64,000 bases of DNA from Triatoma infestans. Lineage: Eukaryota; Arthropoda; Insecta; Hemiptera; Reduviidae. The translations under genes were made by a program, and so were the position numbers. Under the pieces are notes generated by a model. The model was given only the letters and a program-made list of their open reading frames with translations. It searched no databases and had not been told where the DNA came from. The stretch covers positions 1 to 64,000 of the forward strand of contig JAAEAF010003524.1 in assembly GCA_011037195.1 (NCBI GenBank), written 5' to 3'. This document shows positions 47,559-60,870 of this stretch, piece after piece; the stretch's first letter is position 1, and each line of letters opens with the position of its first letter.

Positions 47559-50500
47559 GAAGAGCATAGCTCAAAAACGAAAAATCGTAGAAAGTTGAAA
47601 CTTGATATTCCGTTTAGGTATCTCCATGGGATCTGATAGTACATTATCTGGCAAAATTCCTCAACCGGAAGTACCACTTTACTAGTTGGATTTTTTACTT
47701 TTTTGCGATTTTCTTAAAAATGGCTCCGACGATTTTCTTTAAACTTCAAACATCAACCACACATACAAAGAGGTACAACTTTTATTTGAAACATTTCTCC
47801 GGGAAAATGCATTGAAGGGCAGTTATGGGGGAGGGTAGGGTTACGTTTTCATCTAAAGTGTTATTTCAGTTTATTAGACAATTCTGTCATCTAATAATGT
47901 TAATTAGAATTAAATATGTTGTTGAAATTCCGAGTTCGAAAAAATCGGATAACCGGAAGTGCGTTTACTTTACCACTTTACTAAATGATTTATTTTCTTT
48001 TTCGCAATTGTCTCAAAAATGGGTCCGGATTTTCTTAAAACTTCGTATATAAACTAAACATGCAAAAATCTACAACTTTTATGTAAAACATTTCTCTTTA
48101 GGGGAGGGGTGGGGTTACGTTTTTCTCTAAAGTGCTATCACGGTTGATTATACAATTCTATCATCCAAACAAAATTAATTAGTAATAAATAGATGGCCAA
48201 AATTCCGAGTTTTAAGAAATTTAGTACAACCGGAAATGCGCTTTTACTGAACAGTTTTTTCAGTTTTCGACGAATTTCGTTAAATTTGGTACACAAACTA
48301 TAACATTTGTCAATTTTGAGAACAGGAGTAAGAGAAAGTTGTGTGAGTGTTTCACTCCAGATTTTCTTTACTTTAAAATTGAGTTATCACACCGGAAAGT
48401 ATTTTTTAGAAGTGGGTCTCATGCCTCAATCTCTTTCTCTCAATATTGTTTGTGTATCATACGTTCATATATGGACGGCATAACTCAAAAACGACAAGTC
48501 GCCGGAAGCTCAAACTTCATACATCATAGAAATTACGGGGAAGTTGGCAGTCAAAAGTCTCTCACTGGAAGTATACTTCCTAAACGGAATTTGCAGTTTA
48601 CAGTTTTATTTAAAAAAACTTTGTATGCGTATTATATAAAATTTCGGCCAACAGATTTTATTTGAAACATTTTTCTAAGGAAATTATTTAGTCTGGGATA
48701 AGGGTAGCATACGCTTTCCTCCATACTACCATTTCTGGATATTGTCCATTCTACCACCTATACAGTGTTATTGATCCGATGTGTATTTCTTGAACGGTTT
48801 TATTTTTTCATTCTTTCGGTAATTTTTCGTAACATTACTAGCGTGTTCCTTTAAACTTGTTATCTTAAACTAAAAAAACCTGATAACTAATAATTGCTAC
48901 TTTTTCCAAGAAAAATTATTTTAAATCGGTTCTAGGGATATGGGATCTCATGCTTCTCATTAAAGCACCATTTTATGATTAGCAGAATTTATCCATATTG
49001 TCTTAGAGGCAATTAAACATTTAGAAAAAAGCAAAAATTCCAATTTGAATAAAAATTTGTTTTTTGAGAAAATAGTGTGTTTCAATACCTTTTTTTGTTT
49101 TCTAAATTATATTAAAAAATTTGTGCTAAAAGGAAATTTATTAATTGCAATTTGAAGGATGCTGTAAAAGAATGTCACAGGATGTTTGTTTCACATTGGA
49201 GTTTTTTTTTATTTTGAAAAAAAAAATGAACTAATCCCAAAAACTAATTAAGTAATAAAAACTATTTACATTTTTTAAGAGACAGTTAATTTTGGAATAT
49301 AAACATTTTACTGACGTATCCCTTGTTCACCTTGAAAATTAGTTTGTAATTTCCTCATTCCATTGATTGAACAAATTATATTTCAGAAATTAAAACTTTA
49401 ATTATTTAAAAATTATTATCAGAATTGATACAGTTATCCTAATGTGAAAATTTTTCTTGAATTTTGACTTTCTATATATTTCATTACTCGATTTATGTGG
49501 TACTTATATGCGTTATAAATATTCCTTATAATGTTATTTGTATAATATAAATCCTAGATATTAACTGAAAATTTATTTAAATGTATTAGGTAAATTTTAT
49601 TAATAACCTATCATTATTTCAGATGGATTTAAAGAATTCACTGATTTAAAAACATTAAATGAAAATTTGAAAACACAGTTATCAATCGGAGGTTGGGCTG
49701 AAGCATCAGCAAGATTTAGTAAAATATCTGATTCAGAAACTAGAAGAAAGTATTTTACACAGAGTGCTATAGAATTATTGAGAAAATATAATTTCGATGG
49801 ATTAAATTTAGATTGGCAATATCCAACATTTAGGGAAGGAAGTAGAGAAGAAGATTATGAGAATTATGTGAAGTTAGTGCAGGTAAATTATTATATAAGC
49901 GTTTATGAATATATAATGTAAGCAGGGTGTTTAGAATTTTAAAATTCAAGGTTGTATTCCAGAAACTAAAGTTAAAAAAAAAGATTTGTGGACAAAAATA
50001 AGTATGGAAAAACCCAGAGAAAATCGCGTTTGTTTTTTGAGGTTTATTTTAAAAAAAAGTTTAGCAATTATAAAAATTGGTTGTATAACAATCAACGACA
50101 TTCTCTTACTGCAATTTCCATAGCTAAAATTGACAAATAATTATCAAACTTATTGTTTGATGTTTCTAAATGTTTATTTTGGCTTTCTTCAACAGCCAGT
50201 TCGCTGTTGGCTGGTTAAAACAATCCACCCACAGCATTCTGGCCGAAAGTGTAGGCCCTCAAATTGGAGTTTACACTCCCTCCCAAGGATTACTTCCTCT
50301 AAGATCGCTTCTTCAAGTGCCGTTAATTCCTCGACACTGAGGTGTTAGAATAGAATAGAATGACACAGGGAGGGGGGACTCTAACCCAGCCACTGCAGCC
50401 TATCCGTTGAGGCTTATTGTGCCAACCCCTCAATGTCTGGTAGAGGAATCCTCCCCTCTGCATGAGGTCCAAGACCTTCCCCACCAGTCCTTCTTGAAGT

Positions 50501-53500
50501 ACGATTTCCTCCGGTCTCGTGCCGAAGATCTCTTACCTCACTCTACCGATTGCGACCAATCAAACAACAGGTGAAAGGCCGTCTCCTCCTCCTCCTGACA
50601 CAGTCTACACCTCCGAATCAAATAATCCCACCCTGTGCAGATGATTCTTGAATCTACCGTGCATTGTAAACATGCCCGTTTATCAGACAAATCTGATACC
50701 AGCTTAGACTCAAGGTCTCTCTGGTTCTTCTTTTACACACCTCTGGCATAACCATTTTGCCGTGTTTTGCCACACTACTTAGCCTCCAGTGACGATTATG
50801 TTCTTTCCGAGACGCCTTCGCCATACTGTTGGCTATTCCCAGAACAGGTTCCGGCCCACAGAAAGGTGTGTTCGCTCCTTTCCTAGCCAGTTGGTCGGCT
50901 AATTCATTACCTTAATCCCTTTGTGTCCCGGCACCCATATCAGCCGCCCTTTATTGTGCCGGGAAAGCGCCTCCAGGTTTCTACACTCCCTGACTAGGGA
51001 AGAAGTAATTCTGAATGCCCCAAGAGCCTTCACTGCCGCCTGGCCGTCCGAAAAGATGCATATCTCCCTATTCCTAGAGCCCATACGTAAGTTCTCCTCA
51101 GCACAGACTTTATAGCGTAAACTTCAGCCTGGAATACCGTGGAGTATCCACCAAGAGGCCTCTCAATGAGTACCTCCGTTTAACTCATTTCAACTCATTC
51201 CAGTACCTCCGGACGCAGGCCATTTTGGATTCATCCGTGAACCAGGATCCTTCAGTCCGGCCTCGATTTCCCAACTTTTGGCCCATTCCGGTCTTGACCA
51301 CCTAGAACGGGATATCAAAGTGAAATGTTGGATAGCACTCTTCCCCAGCCATATTGAACATAGGGCCAGGGTCAACCTTCTGTATTATGTCCAAATGCTT
51401 GGCCAAGGAGCTCTTCTGTTTCCACTGGTCATTGTTCATGAGTCTGTACGCACTGGCCTTCGCCTCCGCTTGTATCAAAAGATGCAGTGGAGGTAACCCC
51501 AGCAATACTTCCAATGCTGCCGTTGGGGCACTACAAAATGCCCCTGAAATCAACAGACACGCCAGCCTTTCACCCTTGATAGGTTCTTTTTCGCGACCTG
51601 CTGTTCCGTCTTTGGCCACTACATCACTGCTCCATAAGTGAGGACAGGTATGATGGGCCATTGTGCCATTTTGGAGGAGAGACCCCATGTTTTTCCGCAG
51701 GCTCTAATGACTCCACAGGGAGACTTCTTTGCTTTCAGTGTAACATGTTCTAGATGCGCTTTCCAGGTGAGTCCGGAGTCCAAAATGATCCCGAGATATT
51801 TCACCCGATCAGACACTTCCAGCATTCTTCCGATGAAGTTCAGTGTGTTGAAGCATTTACATTCCTTCTTCTGGTAAATGGAGCCAGGATGTCTTAGCAG
51901 GGTTGATCACCAGGTCTCCTACTCTACACCACTGTAAAAGCTCACTAACAACAGGCTCGTGCCTGCCCCTGACCACTACATCGTCCGCATAGCTAAAGAC
52001 AGAACACCCCCTGCGATCAAGCTCTACCAACAGCTCGTCTACCACCATGCACCATAGAAGAGGAGACAGGACCCCCTTCCGAGGGCATCCCCTTGTAGCC
52101 GCGGTTTCAAGCGTTTCCTCATAGAGGTTAGCTATGATTCTTCTAGTTTTGAGACGCTACTAATCCTGATAATGGTCCGATTTACCCCTTGCCTTTCCAA
52201 AACTAGCATGATTGGCAGTACATCGTGTTCGTAGGTCAGCATTTGCCTGTAGTTAGCCAGGATATCAAACCCAATGTACATATGATCCGAAAGTGAGGGA
52301 TCTTGGGACACATCCAAGTCTCTCACCAGAGTCGATACAAAGTTAATCCCTAAGGTCAGATCATTCACCTCTCCACGTCTGATATTGTAGAAAATTATTA
52401 GCCAAATAAAGCACAAATTATTAGACAAGATAAATTTAAGGAGTGACTCTTTTATTGGTATCCTTGCTTCCCCACACAGTATTGTATGAGTTAGCATCGC
52501 ACCCAATTATGAGATGTAGGCCTTTTCCCTTACACTAGGAACCCAGCTTCCACATCTCCTCCTACGGTGGCAGCGCTGTTGAGTCGTACGGCAGGTACGT
52601 TGAAGCCAGGACAAGTTCCCTGGTTTCCCCCGCTGCACGTAACTTCACTCTCACTGTAGCCTGATCCCTGGAACAGAATTACCTCAGCAGTAACGAGGTA
52701 ATATTTCCCCTGACGTAAATACAAGTGCTGGGGTTCCCCAGGCTCCGATCATAAACTATCTTCGTTCCCCGTACTAGCCAGGGTTCCTGGATTAGGGCTA
52801 TGGCGATAATGGCGATATTTTCTCTATTTAGATATCTGGACAGTGCCGCCGATGCTCCCCTCTGTGATGGAGGTTTACTTGAAGTATCTTCCACCGATGT
52901 ATGGGGTCCGTCGACTGCCTGTCTTTGTCCCTGGGCTTGGTGACTCCCCGTAACCTGACCGAGGAAAGCCTCGAGCCCGGATCTCCTCAGTCTCTCCAGG
53001 GTCTGGTCTGCCACATCGAAGATTAGGGTTTGCCGCTGGGCCTCACACTCCTGCTAACCTCTAGGCTGCCATCTCCAAGCCCTCATTTTGGATGCGGAGC
53101 TTGTCGAGAATGACTGCCGGAGGTGCCTCCCTTAGGTTGTCAGATACCCAGACAGATATCCTGGCTGGCGTAAGTATATCCCTGGCGAGCCCAACCCTCA
53201 ACCTAACTTCCCCTCCCACATGGAATTCAGGGACTATCTGCTCCAGCCAGAGACGCGAGTTATCATTGTCACAAACAACAATGAGTACGCCCCTGGACAA
53301 GTAGCATCCCCTGAACTGGGGCATGCTCTCGTCAACAATTCTGGAGACGATCTCAGCTTGTATATGCTCCGCCTGACTTTCCATCAGACGGTCGCTTGGA
53401 TATGCCTCGAGAGCTATCGCCATGCGGTGAGAACTGAGAGCATCTCTGAAGGAGCACGAAGGTGCCTCTTCAGGGTCTCTTGCCCTCTTCCTCTCCCTGT

Positions 53501-56500
53501 TTGCTTTGTCCGGATCGGTACTCGGCGTGCTCATCTCCGACCGTGCCCTTTTGCTACCCTCCGGCTCTACCCTGGCAGGACGAAATCCCAGCCATGCCAA
53601 CCCTCTCCGGTTACTTGGAACAGACCTTCCCCCTCTGCATACTCTTCCATATACAATTTGGGAACCATTCCCTCCCCCAGCAGCTGCCCTGCGCCTTGCC
53701 TCCTGCCTACGCTGGGCCCCACTGGGCCTTTTGCGAGTAATCTTGATGCCTGTGAGCTTTTGGGACACTTCACCGAGAGGGTCCGCCGCTGAGGACAATC
53801 ATTCCCTCCAGCTACCGCCCTCCCCTCATTTCCTTCAGTCGGGGCGGATTGATTGCCCCCCCCGTGGTTTCTACCGTCCCTTCCCTCGAATCACGAGGAA
53901 CACCACCTGCCGAAGATAGAGAGTTGAGCGAGTCTGTGACTTCTCTTTACCTGTTCTTTTATTATCTTTTCTTCTACTCATGTCTGATCCCACGAGCAAT
54001 GGAGGCAATTAATGGTCGCCTGTGCCAGTGCCCCGTACTACAGGAGGGCTACATTACAATGGGGTGTCGCCTAAAGCCCCAAGGTGACCGCTACCGCACA
54101 TATGTTTAACCACCCTGCACGCATCCAGCCTCGACGCGCATCACTTCTCGGCTTGGGTGGTGATACTATACATGAACATAGGATACTAAGGATAGGGAAG
54201 GAAGGGGTTTCTTCCGGTCCTATTCGTCATCTCCCCGTTTGCCACCTCCCAAGGGAGATGCCCGGACCACACCGCGTGGACGTGGGGTTGACTTGGGGAG
54301 TTAGAAGTGGACAGAGACGCATTAGGCACTCTATCCTATCTCCCTTGCAGTCCCACTGAATGCACTGAAATATTTCGTGGGAGAATGTAAACTTAATAAA
54401 AGGATATTTTTGAGGAAGTAAGACTTTCTAGCTCCTCCAAAACTCTTCTAAAATACATTTTAGAAATCTATTTGTAAGTTAAATATAAAAATATCAAGCG
54501 AGTTGATATTTTGGGAAGGGATTAGCTCAGTTGTAAGGAGCTGGAATCCCAAGCGGAGGTCCCGTATTCTAATTCAGCATTGCTGCCCATAGATTTTTCT
54601 CTTTCTAGAAGCCCCTACAGCTCACTGTCCGGTGATGGACAGTGTTGTGTGTAGCGAGAGAACACTGTTCAGAGGCCGGCAGTGCACTGAGAAGGTACCG
54701 GATACCAATGACTATGGTTGTTAACGCGAAAGAAAAAACAATTAAAATTTGACCGACCTTAACAACCATCTCATCTCCTGAGATTGCTAAGAGGAACCCA
54801 TTGAGACTAGAGAAGAATAAAGACCAAATTTGGATGGGAAAACCCTAAATTAAGTGTTCTCCCTAACTTGTCGATTAGATGCAAAACCATCCGAAATAAA
54901 GTAAAGAATGACATAAATTTCAGCCAAAATCTGTATCAATTTTTTTTTAAGCCCATCAATATCTGTAGTAGCACGGGCACCCGGAGCCTCCCCAGCCAAT
55001 CAGCGGCTAATAAGCTGTAGATATTCCTGTGACAAGTAAGTCTAAAGGCAGCGCTAAATGCGCCCTTAAATTCATAGACATCTCTTGCCGCTTCAAAAAT
55101 TTACTTATCATGAGTAATGGAAGGAAATGGGCAATCTCGCTCTCCACCTACACATAGAATAAAGGAAAAAAATCTGCTCACAAAAAAAGAAATATTTCTA
55201 ATTTTTGTCACTATTTAGATTTTGTGAGAAATTATTTATTAGTACTAATAATGAGTAGCAATATATTTATTTTAATGTTGTCCATTTTTTTTTTTTTTTT
55301 TGAAACACTACTTTAAAACAAGGTTAAGTGGATGTGAAATGTGAGGTTGCATCAAACATTCCATTTCACAGAGAATATACAACCCCTTCATTAAAATGTA
55401 ATATGTAAATTGTATAGCTAATTACTATATCGTTTCTGATTATATAATCTCAATGACCTTCATATCATATTTGTTCAAAACCTGTAACCGGAAAATTTCG
55501 TAAGATCATTCAACCACTCATTCTTGCTGATTGAAGCAGAAAATGTCTAGGGATATGCTATCCACATTTTTCTGCTTTCTTCAACTGTTGATTCTGAATA
55601 TCCTTACAAACCTAACTACGTCAATAAATTTTTTATTACATCACTATTGTCGATATAAACTAATATTAAATTAACTAACTTAAAAGAATAACAAAAAATA
55701 CTAAATTTTTAGAATATATGAACAATGTGTAAACAGCACTGGACTCTAAAGATACTTAAATCATAGCTCACTACATTCTGCATGTATGTAAAGTAAAGCT
55801 CCTGGAGAACTACAGTAACAGTGTTCATATTTAGCAATATACATGTAACTTTACAAATTACATACAGGACATATTCCTTTTTACAGACTATAAGAGAAGG
55901 ATTTGAAGAAGAAGCAAAAATGACAAATAACTCCCGTTTAATAATTACAATGAGTGTACCAGCAGAAACTGAATACAATGAGCTAGGTTATGATCTTCTC
56001 AATTTACAAAAGTAAGTATTCTTTATTTAAAAAGAATGTTTTATATTCTATAGAAAGTTGAAGGATATTCATTTATTTTTTAGATATGCAGACTTTTTCA
56101 ATATTCTAGCATATGATTATCATCTTTCCTACGAACCTAATGTAGGGCATCATACTCCATTATATCCTCTACAAGAAGAAATTAAAGCAGGTGTTAATAT
56201 AAATCTCAATGCAGTAAGTTTACTAATTCTACTAATTTCTATTATTTTGTAATAAAATTTGAATTTACAAGAAATTAATCATTGTTTTTGTTTTATTGTA
56301 GGATGCAACTGTTCAGTTTCTATTGAATAAAGGAGTGAGAAGGGAGAAATTAAATCTTGGTATTCCAACATATGGAAGAACTTATAGACTAGAAAATGAA
56401 GATAACCATGATCTAGGAGCACCATCGAAAGGTTTAGGAATACGAGGTGAAACTTCTAAGGAAGAAGGATACAGAACTTATTATGAAGTAAGTCAAATAA

Positions 56501-59442
56501 ATTAAATAAACAAGAAAAAAATACAAAGAAAATTCAAAGGGACAGAAAAGTATAAGATCCGAACTCAGTAACCATAAATTCTGGAAGTTAATTTTTGATT
56601 TCTTTTTCGGTGAATAGTATTTATAAAAATTCTAATAAAATCTTTTAATTTGATATTTCTTTTTGAAAATTAGCATTGTTACTGATGCAATAAGAATGGC
56701 TAACCTCTTTTGACCATCTTTTCAGTGAAGTGAAACCTTGATCTTTCTATTAAGAAATTGTTGAGAATAGAAAGGTTTCAACCAATATTTCGTGAAAAAA
56801 AGATTTCAGAATTTTTAAAAATTACTTACATTTAAAAATCTGTTGCAAAAGAATAATTCACAGGCATTCTAACACTGAGTCAGCCTTTTCCAAACGAAAT
56901 TCACCTTTATTCTTTCCAATTGTAATCCTAGAAGATAATTCAGAATTTTTATATATATTACGAAAGTGAGTAGTCCTCAACATTTTTTTTCGAGAATATT
57001 CTTAGCGAGAAAGATAAGTACATACTAACTATTCAATTTATTCTGAATCGGAGCCTTATTCCACGGCGACTCAAATAAGACGCACTGGGTGAACAAAAAA
57101 TTAAATGAATTTGATGCTGCAGCTGTCTACAATAAGTTCTTTACGTTAGATCCAAGCCAGTTAATATTTTTAGGATTAATTGTTTACTATGATGAAAGAA
57201 ATTAAGAGAAACTAAAAAGTGCTGTTTCTGAAATAAAAAAGTTAGATTTTAGAAACCGTTATACATATTTGGTGTAAAAACGTTAAATTTGGTTTGATGA
57301 AATGAACAATTTTGAATAAATAAAAGACCAAAATTATTCCAATTTTCTTTTTCTAATTAACAGCAACAACAATAATGCACAATTCCATATAAAGAACAAA
57401 TTATCAACTAAAATACAGCATTTTAATAAAAAAACAAAAACAAAATGCAATTATAATTATAATCTTTTAAGCTCTTCATAAATTTCAATAACTAACAGAA
57501 AGATAAGAGCTATAAATTTGAAATTTATGACAGATTATGAAAAATGAAACCATCCTATGAACTTTTCATTTAATTATTGGTAGAAACCGCAGAAAACAGG
57601 GTAATTTCTGTTTTTTTAAGTTTGACTTGTAAATTCTCCTCTTTACAATAATGCAAGGGACTTTATATTTACTTGAAAATAATAAATTAAATATTTTTTC
57701 AATTTTCAATGACTATTTTTTTTTTGTATATCTATATTAAATTGATCTCTCGATCTGTAGTAAAAGTAATATTTGGTGACCAATTTTTATGAATCTATAA
57801 AATAAATTCATCAGAGACATTTTCCGTGGTAGCCGGCTTCATTTTGTGGTCATCGACCGGTTTCGGGCGTTCGCCCATCTTCAGGATGCGTTTTTCAGAC
57901 TCAAGAGTGTGAAACCAAGTCTCTGTACGAGTCTGTGTTGGCACACTGTCTGAAAAACGCATCCTGAAGATGGGCGAACGCCCGAAACCGGTCGATGACC
58001 ACAAAATGAAGCAGGCTACCACGGAAAATGTCTCTGATGCTTTCCAGCTCTGCGGAACCAACCACCACAACAAATATAAAATAAATTCTTATAAAATTAA
58101 TTTTTTAGATTTGCCAAAGTATACAAGCTGAAAATTGGACTGTAGTTCATTTAAACAAAAGCGCTATAGGACCATTCGCTTATAAAGGTGAAAATTGGGT
58201 AGGATATGATGATGCGGACAGTGTACGTGCTAAGGTAAATTATCTATATAATTTATTTACTAAAATATTTTTTAATAATATTTGTTTAGGCTTAAGTAAT
58301 GAATTTTCAAAATTAATTTTAACTTTATTCAAGCCTAGTTACAAGATGTATAGAAATGGTTGAATGGCTACAAAGCTTAGAAATTTTGGAATTTACAGAT
58401 AGTAGTGAGAAAATGACTGAAGCCTAGTATTTGTCGGTTCGCTAAACTAATAAAGTAGATATACAAATTAACAACCTCAGCAGGCACACTATGAGTGGTG
58501 TGTCAGTGTTAATGTTTTAAACGTAAGAAGCTCTAGAGAATCTAAGATAAATGAAGAAGTAGCTAGTCGACATTTCCCTAGCTAGTGGGATAGACTTTTA
58601 AATTTTAAGGGTATCATTTATGGATATTTGCCTGTCACATAATAATCACACTCTAAAGAAGTAAGATTTATGTTGTTGGAATTCTTTGGCAGTTTTGAGA
58701 ACATTCTTCAAAATCTAAGCAGGCCAATTTTCTATCGTAATTGCATATGAGGTAGTTAAATTAATTTGCTATTAGTAGCTAGGCTCTGCAACTAAAGTGT
58801 CATTAATGTTGAATTGCTAAAGGAGGAAGTCTATAATTACTTACTTCAGTTGGATTTCTCTAGTACTTTGAGTTGATTCTGAGGAACCCTAAAAATATCC
58901 ATAAAATCCCATAAACCCATAAAATCTCAATACAGTATGGGTCAGATATAAGTTTCGCCTCCAGTCTTACGATTAAATTTTCATAAAGAGAGACTTTTAG
59001 TTAATATCAAAAATTGCAGTCATAAATGAGCCACCATTTACACTTTAGAAGATCTAAGCGCATCAGTGAGGCCTCAAAAGGTCTGATCTAACAGACATAA
59101 AAACATTTTTATGAAATAATAATAATAAAATAAAGCAATAGTATAATATGCAGTAGTTCAAGTTTACAGACTAATGTTATCCAGCATTTAGGCCCCAACT
59201 AGATATTCAACACTTCTTCGGAGATGTTGGCGATCCTGCGAGTATTCTAATCCTTACTTTAATAACATTTAGCATTGGAACTCTCAACACTCCTACAATG
59301 CCCATAGAGAGGTTAGTTTAGCGAACAACAAAGACAACTAGTAGATCTCACAACATACACAGCACACACCACACAAAACATACAATCACAAACATTACTT
59401 CCACCTACAAATTACTAAAATTCACAAACACAACCACGCAAT

Positions 59443-59494
<52 letters not shown>

Positions 59495-60510
59495 ACTATT
59501 AATTGTCCAACCAAATAATATTAAGTATATTTATCCCTACTGATTCTGCAGAACTTCCACAATTTTCTCTAAACACTATTTCAAATGAACGTGATCTATC
59601 TTTTAACATAAAATATTTGTTATAAGATCAAAGAAAAGGGAACCGCTTTGAGAAAATCATTAACAAAAACTAGAAAGAAAAATCTGGTGTGAAACACTCA
59701 CACAACTTTCTCTTACTCCTGTTCTCAAAATTATAATTGACAAATGTTATAGTTTGTGAACCAAATATAACGAACTTCGTCGAAAACTAAAAAAGCTGTT
59801 CAGTAAAATCGCACTGCCGGCTTACGAATTTTCCTAAAACTTAGAATTTTGGCCATCTATTTATTTCTAATTAATTTTGTTTGGTTGATAGAATTGTATA
59901 ATCAACTGTGATACCACTTTAGGGGAAGCTGTAACCCCACCCCTCCCCTAAAAGCGGCCTTAAATGAATTTTTCCAGAGAAATGTCTTAAATAAAAGATG
60001 TAGATCTTTGCATTTTTATTTTGTATACGAAGTTTCAAGAAAATCGTCGGAGCCATTTTTGAGAAAATCGCGAAAAAATGAAAAAATCATTTAGTAAAGT
60101 GTTAAAACAAACGCACTTCCGGTTATCCAATTTTTTTCAAACTCGGAATTTCAACAACATATTTAATTCTAATTAACATTATTTAGATGCCAGATTTGTC
60201 TAATAAACTGAAATAGCAGTTAAGATGAAAACCTAACCCCACCCCTCCCCCAGAAGTGCCCTTAAATGAATTTTCCTGGAGAAATGTTTCAAATAAAAGT
60301 TGTAGCTCTTTGTATGTGTAGTTGATATACCAAGTTTCAAGAAAATCTCGTAGCCATTTATTGAGAAAATCGCAAAAACGTAAAAAAAAAAACTAGTAAA
60401 GTGAACTTCCGGTTGAGGAATATTGACAGATAACGCAGGTGATACCTAAACGTAATATCAAGTTTGAACTTTCTACGATTTTTCATTTTTGAGCTATGCT
60501 GTTGACATAA

Positions 60511-60554
<44 letters not shown>

Positions 60555-60813
60555 CATTCCTAAAAATCACTTTTTTGGTCTCAGGGGACCTCAAAACGGA
60601 ATATTCCGGTGAAAACTCAATATGAAAATTTGACACGATTACAATACTTCCTCTTACTAGGAGTGAGAGAAAGTAAAAAAAAAATTATTCTGAATCTATA
60701 ATTTCTATATGATCAGTTTTGGAGGAAAAGAAGTTTGAAGGAAAAGTGAGGCCTCTTAATTAATGAGGCCTCTTATAAGCTTGGCCTATGTGCATTCGCG
60801 GAGAAAAAGAAAG

Positions 60814-60870
<57 letters not shown>

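Larger units (their letters stand above)
50345..54130 (-). mobile_element. RNase H-bearing LINE (LOA/I-like), GC-rich, internally deleted
   Basis: About 3.8 kb, far richer in GC than the host introns. On the minus strand the order is a 5' GC-rich leader, ORF1, endonuclease (ALIQEPWLVRGTKI, then DPSLSDHMYIGFDI), RT (RGCPRKGVLSPLLW, FSYADDVVV, KYLGIILDSGLTW), a CLLISGAFCSAPTAALEVLL block, RNase H (ICIFSDGQAAVKAL, LIWVPGHKG) and a 3' end with an ATTCT-type repeat (ATTCTATTCTATTCT). The first part of the RT is missing between the endonuclease end (near 52130) and RGCPRKG. Frames are broken, so it is inactive. It inserted antisense in gene 2 intron 3. Confidence 0.8.
57810..58038. repeat. 91-bp inverted repeat, nearly perfect
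   Basis: Arms 57810-57900 and 57948-58038 are reverse complements with one mismatch, around a 47-nt spacer. Each arm carries GGGCGTTCGCCC (or its complement) and ACCGGTTTCGGGC. The arms contain hammerhead-like cores pointing outward. The layout fits the inverted terminal repeats of a small Penelope-like or retrozyme-type derivative. It ends only 70 nt before exon 7 of gene 2. Confidence 0.9.

Noticed and set aside
53220..53792. 190-codon plus-strand frame
   Set aside because: Antisense shadow of the LINE ORF1 at 53061-53798, caused by the GC-rich codon use there.
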